From Sphingopyxis sp. (GTDB taxonomy: Bacteria; Pseudomonadota; Alphaproteobacteria; Sphingomonadales; Sphingomonadaceae): a stretch of 64,000 bases of DNA. Position 1 is the first letter of the stretch; the number at the start of each line of letters is the position of its first letter. The stretch spans positions 32,981 to 96,980 of the forward strand of contig NZ_JAEULM010000017.1 in NCBI RefSeq assembly GCF_016793825.1. Direction: 5' to 3'. The notes under the pieces were generated by a model. That model had not been told where the DNA came from. It did not search any database and was given only the letters and a program-made list of their open reading frames with translations. Of this stretch, positions 8,477-16,578 are shown piece by piece. The translations under genes were made by a program, and so were the position numbers.

Positions 8477-9625
8477 TTACCGCCAGCGTAAATTGTGGGG
8501 GCCGAGATCCGCGAGGGTTTTGGCCCCCATCAATTTCATGCCGCGTTCGATCTCGGCGCGGAGCAGGCCGACCGCGCGGCTGACGCCCTCTTCTCCTGCC
8601 GCGGCGAGCGCGTAGAGATAGAGGCGGCCGCCCGAACAGGCCTTCGCGCCGACCGACAGCGCCTTCAGCACATGGGTGCCGCGCGTGATGCCGCCGTCGC
8701 AGATCACCTCGATCCGGTCGCCGACCGCGTCGACGATCTCGGCGAGCGCGTCGAAAGGCGAAATGCTGCCGTCGAGTTGCCGCCCGCCATGGTTCGAAAC
8801 CATGATCGCGGTCGCGCCAATGTCGACCGCCCGCTTCGCATCCTCGACCGCGGCGATGCCCTTGAGGCAGAAGGGGCCGCCCCATTGCTTGCGGATCGAC
8901 TCGGCGCGTTTCCAGTCGAGGCTCTGGTCGAGCATCGTGGTGAAATATTCGGCGACCGATTTGGGCACGCTCGACCCTTCGGTGACGTGGGTCGCGAGGT
9001 TGGGCAGGCTGAATTTTTCGCGCAGGACGTAGTTGAGGCCCCAGCCGGGCTTGATCGCGTAGCTCAGCATGTTGCGCGCCGTGAAGCGCGGCGGCGAGGT
9101 GAAGCCCGAGCGCAGGCAGCGTTCGCGATTGCCGCCGACGATCGTGTCGACGGTGAGCGCGACGGCGTCGAACCTTGCCGCGCGCGCGGCGTCGAGCATG
9201 GCCTTGTTGAGACCCTCGTCATGGTGGACGTAGAGCTGGAACAGCTTGGGGCCATCGGTCAGCGCGCCCGCTTCGGCAAGCCCGATCGTCGCGAGGCTGG
9301 AAATGCCGGCGACCGTGCCCGCGTCGGCGGCGGCGCGAAGGACGGCGCGCTCGCCCTGCCAGTGGAACAGCCGCTGGAGCGCGGTCGGCGCGAGAAAGAG
9401 CGGCATCGCGATCTCGCGCCCGAAGAGCGTGGTCTTCATGTCGACGCTCTCGACCCCGGCGAGGACGCGCGGAATGAGGTCGCATCGGTCGAAGGCGGCG
9501 CGGTTGCGGCGGCGCGTGACCTCGTCGTCGGCGGCGCCGTCGATATAGTCGAACACCGGCCAGGGCAGGCGGCGCTTTGCGAGCGCCCGGAAATCGTCGA
9601 TATTATGGCAATCGGTCAGGCGCAT
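8477..9625 (-). CDS. FMN-dependent alpha-hydroxy acid oxidase/dehydrogenase (LldD-like)
   Basis: 382 residues covering one full FMN TIM-barrel domain. Seen: N-terminal 'FDYIDGAADDEVT', 'LTVDTIVGGNRER' and the catalytic 'SNHGGRQLDGS' (His is the base that abstracts the substrate proton, Arg binds the carboxylate), then the phosphate-binding 'ICDGGI'. The family oxidises L-lactate, glycolate, mandelate and similar acids. L-lactate dehydrogenase (quinone) is the commonest role in proteobacteria, but there is no lactate permease or lldR nearby, so the substrate is open. A 27-base-arm palindrome lies just upstream. Confidence 0.88.
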   Translation of the reverse strand: MRLTDCHNIDDFRALAKRRLPWPVFDYIDGAADDEVTRRRNRAAFDRCDLIPRVLAGVESVDMKTTLFGREIAMPLFLAPTALQRLFHWQGERAVLRAAADAGTVAGISSLATIGLAEAGALTDGPKLFQLYVHHDEGLNKAMLDAARAARFDAVALTVDTIVGGNRERCLRSGFTSPPRFTARNMLSYAIKPGWGLNYVLREKFSLPNLATHVTEGSSVPKSVAEYFTTMLDQSLDWKRAESIRKQWGGPFCLKGIAAVEDAKRAVDIGATAIMVSNHGGRQLDGSISPFDALAEIVDAVGDRIEVICDGGITRGTHVLKALSVGAKACSGGRLYLYALAAAGEEGVSRAVGLLRAEIERGMKLMGAKTLADLGPHNLRWR

Positions 9626-9643
9626 GCTTATCTACCCCCAAAT

Positions 9644-9721
9644 CGTCATCCCGGCGAAGGCCGGGATCTCACCCTCTCGTTCTGCTGCACCGGCGAGATC
9701 CCGGCCTTCGCCGGGATGACG
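9644..9721. repeat. CGTCATCCCGG-type palindrome, 27-bp arms
   Basis: CGTCATCCCGGCGAAGGCCG and seven further bases are repeated exactly in inverse at the other end, with a 24-base centre. It belongs to the same loose family as elements at 34989, 43186, 52452 and 63551. It lies between two minus-strand genes and may attenuate transcription or act as a REP-type site. Confidence 0.8.
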
Positions 9722-9744
9722 GAGAGGGTATGAGTTCGCCGTCG

Positions 9745-11010
9745 TCAGAACACCGTCCGCGCCGCGACGGCGCCCTTGGTCGCGTAGCTGAAGCGCGGTT
9801 CGACGGGCAAGGCGGGATCGAGGATGTGCGCGGCGACCCGTTTCCCCACGGCCGGGCCATTCTTGAACCCGTGGCCCGACCCGCCGCCCACGAGCCAGAT
9901 GCGATCCTGTCCCGGCAACCGGTCGATCAGATAGTCGCCGTTCGAGCTGTTTTCGTACTGACAGACGCGCGCGCCGATCAGCGGTGCGTCGGTGAGGCCG
10001 GGGAAGCGCTGCGCGATATAGGCGCGCGCTTCGGCAATGCCCGCCGGCGTCGGCGCGCGGTCCTGGGTGTCGGGGTCCACCACCGGGCCGTGGACGTCGA
10101 TCGCGATCTTGAACCCCGCGCCTTCGAGGTCGGGAATGCCATAGACGATGCGTCCGTTGTTGAAGTCGGCCCAGACCGGCAGTTCGGGCGGGGCGAAGCG
10201 CGTGTCGCCCTGCGGCGCGCCGAAATGATAGACTTCCTGCCGTGTCGCGACGATCTTGTTCATGAGCTGCTGCGGGAACAGCTCGGCGAGCCAGGGGCCG
10301 CAGGCATAGACGAGATGGTCCGCGGTTCCGCCGTCGGGCAGCGTGTGCTTCTTGATCTTCTTGGCGATCAGCGGCGCGGGCATGACGACGCGCTCGACCT
10401 CGATCTGGGCGTCGGCGATGACTTCCTGCACGCCGCGGCCGGCGATCAGCGCGCCGCAATCCTTTTCGAGTATCCCCGTCTCGCCCTGATAGAACTGGAT
10501 CTGGCGCCAGTTTCTTTGCAGCCAGTGAACGTCGCCATGATCGTGATCGACCCGGTTCGCCCTGAGCCAGTCGAGCGATTGCGCGGTATAGGTGTCGCCC
10601 TGTGGTGCGAACCAGAGCACCCCGGTGTTGTGAAAGATCGGCAGGCTGGCGGTGTCGGAAAGATCCTTCCAATATTCGAGCGATTCCTGCGCCATCTCCG
10701 AATAGATGCTGTCCGCGCCATATCCCATGCGGATGACGCGGCTCTCACCGCCGGACGAGGCGCGCCAATGACCAGCACCATAGGCGTCGAACAGCCGCAC
10801 TGATTTGCCAGCGCGCAGCAGGTGCCAGGCGGTCCACGCGCCGAAGACCCCTGCGCCGATGATCGCGACATCGACATGCTGGACCTTTGGCCGCGCGGGT
10901 TTGCGTTTCTTCGATTTGCGTTCCCTGCCGTCGGCGGCCGTCGCGGCGGCGGCGACCGGGAGCGCGGCAAGGCCGGTCAGGACGGCGCGGCGGGACGGGC
11001 TATCGGCCAA
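9745..11010 (-). CDS. FAD-dependent oxidoreductase (DAO / sarcosine oxidase-like), Tat-exported
   Basis: About 421 residues from the TTG at 11010, which overlaps the end of the amidohydrolase gene by 11 bases and has a GAGGG upstream. The N-terminus 'SPSRRAVLTGLAALPVAAAA' is a twin-arginine signal. After a basic stretch (SKKRKPARPK) comes 'VDVAIIGAGVFGAWTAWHLL', the FAD-binding Rossmann motif, and near the end 'WLVGGGSGHGFKNGPAVGK', the second FAD contact seen in the D-amino acid/sarcosine oxidase family. Export via Tat fits a folded flavoprotein. Substrate probably a secondary or N-methyl amine, but that is inference. Start codon is uncertain. Confidence 0.8.
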   Translation of the reverse strand: MADSPSRRAVLTGLAALPVAAAATAADGRERKSKKRKPARPKVQHVDVAIIGAGVFGAWTAWHLLRAGKSVRLFDAYGAGHWRASSGGESRVIRMGYGADSIYSEMAQESLEYWKDLSDTASLPIFHNTGVLWFAPQGDTYTAQSLDWLRANRVDHDHGDVHWLQRNWRQIQFYQGETGILEKDCGALIAGRGVQEVIADAQIEVERVVMPAPLIAKKIKKHTLPDGGTADHLVYACGPWLAELFPQQLMNKIVATRQEVYHFGAPQGDTRFAPPELPVWADFNNGRIVYGIPDLEGAGFKIAIDVHGPVVDPDTQDRAPTPAGIAEARAYIAQRFPGLTDAPLIGARVCQYENSSNGDYLIDRLPGQDRIWLVGGGSGHGFKNGPAVGKRVAAHILDPALPVEPRFSYATKGAVAARTVF

Positions 11011-12664
11011 GCGTCCCGCCCTCGCTTTTCTTGTAGTAGCGGTAGCCGCCGATCCAGGTTTCGAGCGGGGCCATCCGGCGAATCTCGTCGGGACTGGCGA
11101 GCAGCGGGTCGGCATCCAGCATCAGGAAATCGGCGCGCATCCCGGGCATCAGCGTCCCGAGCCGGTCCTCGGCGAAGGCGGCAAAGGCCGCCGTGCGCGT
11201 AAAGCCGTCGAGCGCGCTCTCGCGGCTTACCGTTTCCTCCGGATGCCAGCCGCCGATCGGCTGGCCCGCGGCGTCGGTGCGCGAAATCGCGGCGGCGATG
11301 CCGGGGAACGGATTGGCGCTTTCGACCGGTACGTCGGAACCGAAGGCAAGGCGGACGCCGGCCTTTTCCATGCTGCGCCAGGCGTAGGCGCCCTTCAGCC
11401 GGTCGGGGCCGAGCCGCGCCTCGGCCATCGTGCGGTCCGACGTCTGGTGCGTCGGCTGCATCGAGGCGATGACTTTCAGTTCGGCGAATTTCGGGATGTC
11501 GAGCGGGTCGACGATCTGCGCATGTTCGATCCGCCAGCGGCGCTCGCCCGGTAGGTCTCGGCTGAGATCGTCGATCGCCGCGAGCGCTTCGGCATTGGCG
11601 GCGTCGCCGATCGCGTGGATCGCGACCTGGAACTTGTCCATCGACGCGCGCACCATCTTGTTGCGAAGCTGCGCGGGCGTGAGCAGCGGCAGGCCTTTTT
11701 GCCCCGGCGCATCGCTGTACGGCGCCTTCAGCCAGGCGCCGCGCGACCCGAGCGCGCCGTCGAGATAGAGTTTGACCCCGACCATGCGCAGCTTGTCGTC
11801 ATAGAGCCAGGGCGTGGGTTCCGAGCCGGCGATCAGCGCCATATTGTCGATGTCGCCGCCATAGGAGAGGATACGGATCGCGAGCTGTTTCTTGTCGCCG
11901 GCGCGGCGATACGCCTGCCACTCGGCGATCGAGGTGCCCATGTCGGCGATGCTCGTGATGCCCTGTGCCATCAGTTTCTGCTGCGCGAGCAGGAAGGCGC
12001 GGTCGAGATCGCGGGCGAGCGGTTTCGGCTTGGCGCTGTCGATCAGGCCCATCGCGGCATCGACGAAGACGCCGCTCGGCTTGCCGGCGACCATTTCGAT
12101 GCGGCCGCCCTCCGGCGCCTTGGTCGTCGCGGTGATCTTGGCGGCATTCAACGCCGCCGTATTCGCCCAGCCGGCATGACCGTCGACACGTTCGAGCCAC
12201 ACCGCGCGGTCGGGAACGGCGGCGTCGAGGTCGGCGGCGGTGGGAAAGCGGCCGAGCCCCCATTTTTCCTGATTCCAGCCGAAGCCGATGATCCACGGCA
12301 TTTCGGGATTTTCGGCCGCATATTTGCGGATCGCCGCCTGCGCCTCGGCCAGCGACGCGGTGTCTGACAGGTCGAGCAGCATGAGCTGGAAGCCCAGCCC
12401 CATGACATGGCCGTGCGCATCGATCAGGCCGGGGATCAGGGTGCGACCCTTGCCGTCTTCCTTGAAATCGGGGCGTTCAGGGCGCTTGTCCTTGCGGTCG
12501 AGGAGCTGCTTGACCTTGCCTTGCGTATCGATGACGAGGCCGGTGAAGCGCACGACCTTGCCATCCTGGTCGAGCGTGATGCCGTTGACATTATCGACCA
12601 GCGTGTCGGCATGCGCGGGGGCGGCGATCGCAAGCGCCAGTAGCGCAAAGGTCAGGCGTTTCAT
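11000..12664 (-). CDS. Exported amidohydrolase (YtcJ-like, amidohydrolase 3 family)
   Basis: 554 residues with a signal peptide (1-20, ending 'APAHA'). Seen: 'IPGLIDAHGHVMG' with the metal-binding H-x-H, 'VDGHAGWAN', 'VAIHAIGDAANAEAL', 'RIEHAQIVD' and 'FGSDVPVES', the ordered metal-ligand motifs of the family, and the C-terminal 'GTLMPGMRADFLMLD'. YtcJ-like proteins hydrolyse amide or imide bonds of largely unknown natural substrates. Its ATG overlaps the stop of the dehydrogenase gene (ATGA), and its 3' end overlaps the FAD oxidoreductase start. The three genes are a single operon, probably for stepwise breakdown of a nitrogen compound. Confidence 0.9.
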   Translation of the reverse strand: MKRLTFALLALAIAAPAHADTLVDNVNGITLDQDGKVVRFTGLVIDTQGKVKQLLDRKDKRPERPDFKEDGKGRTLIPGLIDAHGHVMGLGFQLMLLDLSDTASLAEAQAAIRKYAAENPEMPWIIGFGWNQEKWGLGRFPTAADLDAAVPDRAVWLERVDGHAGWANTAALNAAKITATTKAPEGGRIEMVAGKPSGVFVDAAMGLIDSAKPKPLARDLDRAFLLAQQKLMAQGITSIADMGTSIAEWQAYRRAGDKKQLAIRILSYGGDIDNMALIAGSEPTPWLYDDKLRMVGVKLYLDGALGSRGAWLKAPYSDAPGQKGLPLLTPAQLRNKMVRASMDKFQVAIHAIGDAANAEALAAIDDLSRDLPGERRWRIEHAQIVDPLDIPKFAELKVIASMQPTHQTSDRTMAEARLGPDRLKGAYAWRSMEKAGVRLAFGSDVPVESANPFPGIAAAISRTDAAGQPIGGWHPEETVSRESALDGFTRTAAFAAFAEDRLGTLMPGMRADFLMLDADPLLASPDEIRRMAPLETWIGGYRYYKKSEGGTLGR

Positions 12665-13539
12665 TTCGGCAGTCTCGTCACCAGCGAGCTGGTATCGCGG
12701 CGGCCGTTTCCGGCCTTCTGCACATCGGCGTAGAATTGATCGACGAGGCTGGCGACCGGCAGCGTGGCGCCGTTGGTGCGCGCCTCGTCGAGCGCGAGGC
12801 CGAGATCCTTGCGCATCCAGTCCACCGCAAAGCCGAAGTCGAATTCGTCCTTCGACATCGTTGCCCAGCGATTGAGCATCTGCCAGCTTGCCGCCGCGCC
12901 GCCCGACACCGCTTCGAACACCTTGTCGGTGTCGAGCTTCGACACCTGCGCAAAGCGCAGCGCCTCGGACAGGCCCTGCAGGACGCCGGCGATTGCGATC
13001 TGGTTCACCATCTTGGTCGTCTGCCCGGCGCCGGGCCCGCCGATATGGGTGATCCGGGCGGAATAGGCGCGCATGACGGGTTCGGCGGCGGCGAAGGCAT
13101 CCTTCGTGCCGCCGCACATGGCCGAGAGCGTGCCCGCCTGCGCGCCCGATTCGCCGCCCGAGACGGGGGCATCGACGCTGAGCAGGCCCAGCCCTTCGGC
13201 CTCGACCGAGAGCTGGCGCGCGATGCGGGCAGAGACGGTCGTGTGGTCGATGAAGAGGGCACCCCGCCGCATCGCGCGAAACGCGCCGTCGCGGCCGAGC
13301 GTGACTTGCGCAAGATCGTCGTCGTTGCCGACACAGGTCAGGACCACGTCGGCGTCCTTCACGGCTTCGGCGGGTGTTGCCGCCGCGGCGCCGCCATATT
13401 GTGCGACCCAGGCGTCGGCCTTGGCCCGGGTGCGGTTATAGACGGTGAGGGCGTGGCCCGCGTTCACGAGATGCCCTGCCATCGGCCCGCCCATGACGCC
13501 GGTTCCGATGAAGCTGATGCGCAATTTCTGTTCGTCCAT
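12661..13539 (-). CDS. NAD(P)-dependent 3-hydroxyisobutyrate dehydrogenase family protein
   Basis: 292 residues from the ATG at 13539; two earlier in-frame ATGs (13551, 13557) are possible. Seen: 'ISFIGTGVMGGPMAGHL' for the dinucleotide fold, 'DAPVSGGESGAQAGTLS' for the substrate-binding signature, and 'GQTTKMVNQ' with the catalytic lysine. The family reduces or oxidises beta-hydroxy acids (3-hydroxyisobutyrate, tartronate semialdehyde and relatives); which one is not clear. First gene of a minus-strand operon with an amidohydrolase and an FAD oxidoreductase; divergent from threonine ammonia-lyase. Confidence 0.88.
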   Translation of the reverse strand: MDEQKLRISFIGTGVMGGPMAGHLVNAGHALTVYNRTRAKADAWVAQYGGAAAATPAEAVKDADVVLTCVGNDDDLAQVTLGRDGAFRAMRRGALFIDHTTVSARIARQLSVEAEGLGLLSVDAPVSGGESGAQAGTLSAMCGGTKDAFAAAEPVMRAYSARITHIGGPGAGQTTKMVNQIAIAGVLQGLSEALRFAQVSKLDTDKVFEAVSGGAAASWQMLNRWATMSKDEFDFGFAVDWMRKDLGLALDEARTNGATLPVASLVDQFYADVQKAGNGRRDTSSLVTRLPK

Positions 13540-13598
13540 GCGGCAATCCATAACCATGGTTTGCGCGGCGCGCCAGATAGGCTAGGGCGCTTGCCGTT

Positions 13599-14849
13599 AT
13601 GACCGATCAACTGACCCTGACCTCCGCCGCCGATTTTCCGGCGATCACATTGGACGATGTGCGCGCGGCGGCCGGGCGAATTAACGGCGCGGTCGTGCGG
13701 ACGCCGACGTTGAAGTCGCTGACGCTGTCCGAACTGGTCGGCGCCGAGGTCTGGCTGAAGTTCGAGAATCTGCAATTCACGGCGGCATACAAGGAGCGCG
13801 GGGCGCTCAATGCGCTGCTGCTGCTCAGCGATGAAGCGAAGGCGCGCGGGGTTATCGCGGCGTCGGCGGGCAATCATGCGCAGGGCCTTGCCTATCACGG
13901 CAAGCGGCTGGGCGTGCCCGTGACGATCGTGATGCCGAAGACGACGCCGCAGGTGAAGGTGTCGCAGACCGCGAGTCACGGTGCGGAGATCGTGCTGTTC
14001 GGCGAAAAGTTCGACGACGCCTCGGCCCATGCGCGGGTGCTGGAAAAGGAACGCGGGCTTACGTTCGTGCATCCGTTCGATCACCCCCATATCGCGGCGG
14101 GGCAGGGGACGGTCGCGCTCGAAATGCTGGAGGATGTGCCCGAACTCGACACGCTGATCGTGCCGATCGGCGGCGGCGGCCTGTTGACCGGCATGGGAAC
14201 CGCGGCGCGCGGGATCAAGAACGACATGCGCCTCGTCGGCGTGCAGGCCGAGCTCTATCCGTCGATGTATGCCCGGCTGAACGGCGTCGACATGGCGTGC
14301 GAGGGCGACACGCTGGCCGAGGGGATCGCGGTCAAGGAACCCGGCGAATATACGCGCAAGATCGTCGCGGCGCTGAACGACGACATCGTCCTTGTCGCCG
14401 AACGCCACCTGGAACGCGCCGTCAGCCTGTTGCTCCAGATCGAGAAGACGGTGGTGGAGGGAGCCGGCGCGGCCGGCCTCGCGGCGATGCTCGCGCACCC
14501 CGAAGCGTTCGCGGGGCGCAAGGTCGGGCTGGTGCTGACCGGCGGCAATATCGACACGCGGCTGCTCGCCAACGTGCTGCTGCGCGACCTTGCGCGTTCG
14601 GGCCGCATCGCGCGCCTGCGCATCCGGCTGCAGGATCGGCCCGGCGCGCTGTTCAAGGTGATGAAGCTGTTCGACGAGAAGCAGGTCAACATCATCGAAA
14701 TCTATCACCAGCGCATCTTCACGACGCTGCCCGCGAAGGGGCTGATCACCGACATCGAGTGCGAGGCGCGCGACAAGGACCATCTCGACAGCCTCGTCGC
14801 CTCGCTGCGCGATGCCGGCTATATGGTGACGACGGTGGAGCTGGCTTGA
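13599..14849 (+). CDS. ilvA: Threonine ammonia-lyase with C-terminal ACT domain
   Basis: 416 residues. A PLP fold type II enzyme that deaminates threonine to 2-oxobutyrate, the first step towards isoleucine. Seen: 'AAYKERGALNAL' with the PLP lysine K65, 'ASAGNHAQG' (phosphate/substrate loop), the glycine loop 'IGGGGLLTG' and 'TGGNID'. Residues about 335-416 form one ACT domain ('RLQDRPGALFKVMKLF'), as in the single-ACT type of the enzyme, which suggests allosteric control by an amino acid. The downstream thioesterase gene overlaps its stop (TTGA). Confidence 0.94.
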   Translation: MTDQLTLTSAADFPAITLDDVRAAAGRINGAVVRTPTLKSLTLSELVGAEVWLKFENLQFTAAYKERGALNALLLLSDEAKARGVIAASAGNHAQGLAYHGKRLGVPVTIVMPKTTPQVKVSQTASHGAEIVLFGEKFDDASAHARVLEKERGLTFVHPFDHPHIAAGQGTVALEMLEDVPELDTLIVPIGGGGLLTGMGTAARGIKNDMRLVGVQAELYPSMYARLNGVDMACEGDTLAEGIAVKEPGEYTRKIVAALNDDIVLVAERHLERAVSLLLQIEKTVVEGAGAAGLAAMLAHPEAFAGRKVGLVLTGGNIDTRLLANVLLRDLARSGRIARLRIRLQDRPGALFKVMKLFDEKQVNIIEIYHQRIFTTLPAKGLITDIECEARDKDHLDSLVASLRDAGYMVTTVELA

Positions 14850-15244
14850 GGGAATTCACTCTCGACTTCGTCGCGACGCCCGGGAGCATCGACGAACTCG
14901 GCCACGTCAACAATGCGGTGTGGGTCCAGTGGATTCAGCAGGTTGCGACGGGGCATTGGGATACCGTCGCGCCGCAGTCGCACAAGGACGCCTATGTCTG
15001 GGTCGTCGTGCGCCACGAGATCGACTATCTGCGCGCGCTTGGTCCCGGCGAGACGGTGACGGCGCGAACCTGGGTTGCCGACAGGCCGCAGGGCGCAAAG
15101 TTCGACCGCTTCATGGAATTCGTCGGAGCCGACGGGAAAGTGCACGTCCGCGCGCGCACGGTGTGGGCGCTGCTCGACAAGGCGAGCGGCCGGCCGCTGC
15201 GCGTGACCGACGCGATCGTCGCGCCGTTTCTGGGCGCCAGCTAA
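14846..15244 (+). CDS. HotDog-fold acyl-CoA thioesterase
   Basis: 132 residues if started at the TTG at 14846, which overlaps the stop of the threonine ammonia-lyase gene; no ATG or GTG is available in the right place. The N-terminal 'TPGSIDELGHVNNAVWVQWI' is the hallmark of the 4-hydroxybenzoyl-CoA thioesterase/YbgC group, with the catalytic Asp and the H-V-N-N turn. It probably hydrolyses an acyl-CoA in the cytoplasm; substrate unknown. It ends 4 bases into the 3' end of the convergent SIMPL gene. Confidence 0.85.
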   Translation: MREFTLDFVATPGSIDELGHVNNAVWVQWIQQVATGHWDTVAPQSHKDAYVWVVVRHEIDYLRALGPGETVTARTWVADRPQGAKFDRFMEFVGADGKVHVRARTVWALLDKASGRPLRVTDAIVAPFLGAS

Positions 15245-15954
15245 ATCTTCGTCAATTCGAACACGACGCCGACCGATACCATGACGTTGTCGTCGGCTGG
15301 ATCGATCCGCGTCGGCGACGACGCCGCCACGTTCATGACCGTGGGGCGGGGTGCGCGATAGCCCGAACTGTCATTGATCGACACGATACGGCGAATCTTC
15401 ATGCCCAGTGTCCTGGCATATATGTTCGCGCGATCCATGGCGTCGGTTACGGCAGCCTTGCGGGCGCGGGCGGCCGATGCCGGATCGGCGTCCCAGGTCA
15501 TTATCGGTCCACGAATATTGGTGGCGCCTGCATCGACAAGGCGGTCGATGATCATACCGGCGTCCTCGGGCTTGCGAAACGTGATCGACAGCGAGTGCGA
15601 GACCTGAAAGCCTTCGATACTTTCGCCCCTCTCATGCTTTCGCGTCGGCGACAGGGTCAGAGCGGACGTCGAGAAATCCTTTTCCGTGACACCATATCGT
15701 TTGAGGGTACGCCGCATCTGATCAAGATTGTCGGCATTGCGGCGTACCGCGTCCGATGCCCGCGGCGCGAATTCCTCGACACCGGCCATGATCTGAAGGG
15801 AGGCGGCAGGCTGGCTGTCGAACCCCTGGCCGGTGATCGAGAGCCTGGTGGAGGTGTCGTCGATACCGTCCCCCGCGGTCGCCCCCCACAGGAGAGGCGT
15901 GGCGCCGATAACGGCAGCGGCGGCGAGCAATCTGTAGTGATTTTTCCCGAGCAT
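15241..15954 (-). CDS. SIMPL domain (DUF541) periplasmic protein
   Basis: 237 residues from the ATG at 15954, which has AGGAGGG upstream. Signal peptide about 1-27. The mature part carries the SIMPL pattern: 'LSITGQGFDSQPA' at the start, 'YGVTEKDFSTSALTLSPTRKH' in the middle, 'IIDRLVDAGATNIRGPIMTWD', and the C-terminal 'KAAVTDAMDRANIYARTLGMKI'. Family members are oxidative-stress linked in enterobacteria and interact with the envelope, but their molecular role is unclear. No operon partner is evident. Confidence 0.88.
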   Translation of the reverse strand: MLGKNHYRLLAAAAVIGATPLLWGATAGDGIDDTSTRLSITGQGFDSQPAASLQIMAGVEEFAPRASDAVRRNADNLDQMRRTLKRYGVTEKDFSTSALTLSPTRKHERGESIEGFQVSHSLSITFRKPEDAGMIIDRLVDAGATNIRGPIMTWDADPASAARARKAAVTDAMDRANIYARTLGMKIRRIVSINDSSGYRAPRPTVMNVAASSPTRIDPADDNVMVSVGVVFELTKI

Positions 15955-16060
15955 ATGTCCCTCCTGCTTTGATATCGTTCGATACTTGTCCGTAGTTAAG
16001 GAATGTCGAATCCACGAAAGGCGAGTTGAACCGGCGGCAAATGCCCGCATATGATGCGGC

Positions 16061-16549
16061 ATGCGGATCCGGGCTGCCAATCATGACGATGCCGCTGCCA
16101 TCTGGGCGATCATCGAACCGGTGATCCGGGCGGGCGAGACCTATGCGCTCGACCGCGACATGGGCCGGGCGGATGCGCTTGCCTATTGGTTCGGCGCGGA
16201 CAAGGAGGTGTTCGTCGCCGAAGAGGATGGCGTCCCGCTTGGCACCTATTATCTGCGCGCCAATCAGGCCGGCGGCGGAGCCCATGTCTGCAACGCCGGC
16301 TATATGACAGCGGCGGCGGCGACGGGGCGCGGGGTTGCGCGGGCCATGGCCCGGCATTCGATCGACCTTGCAACAGAGCGCGGGTTTCGCGCGATGCAGT
16401 ATAATTTCGTGGTGAGTTCGAACGAACGGGCGGTGCGGCTATGGCAGGCGCTGGGGTTCGAAATCGTCGGGCGTTTGCCGCAGGCTTTCGATCATCCGGC
16501 GCTGGGGCTTGTCGATGCGCTGGTGATGGTTCGTCAGCTCCAGCCCTAG
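16061..16549 (+). CDS. GNAT family N-acetyltransferase
   Basis: 162 residues, single GNAT domain. Seen: 'GETYALDRDM' near the start, 'AAATGRGVARAMARHSI' as the acetyl-CoA-binding loop (with a slightly unusual first glycine region) and 'SNERAVRLWQALGFEIVGRL' as the C-terminal motif. The order and wording resemble phosphinothricin- or methionine-sulfone-type acetyltransferases, though the N-terminal substrate motif is not conclusive. Lone gene between the divergent SIMPL gene and the convergent sulfatase-fold enzyme. Confidence 0.85.
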   Translation: MRIRAANHDDAAAIWAIIEPVIRAGETYALDRDMGRADALAYWFGADKEVFVAEEDGVPLGTYYLRANQAGGGAHVCNAGYMTAAAATGRGVARAMARHSIDLATERGFRAMQYNFVVSSNERAVRLWQALGFEIVGRLPQAFDHPALGLVDALVMVRQLQP

Positions 16550-16578
16550 GGTCCTCACACAGGCCGATCGATCCGCCA

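Noticed and set aside
15957-16080. Extended N-terminus for the SIMPL protein in the same frame up to 16080
   Set aside because: It would overlap the divergent GNAT gene start and place the signal peptide internally. The ATG at 15954 has a strong ribosome site and opens with the signal peptide.
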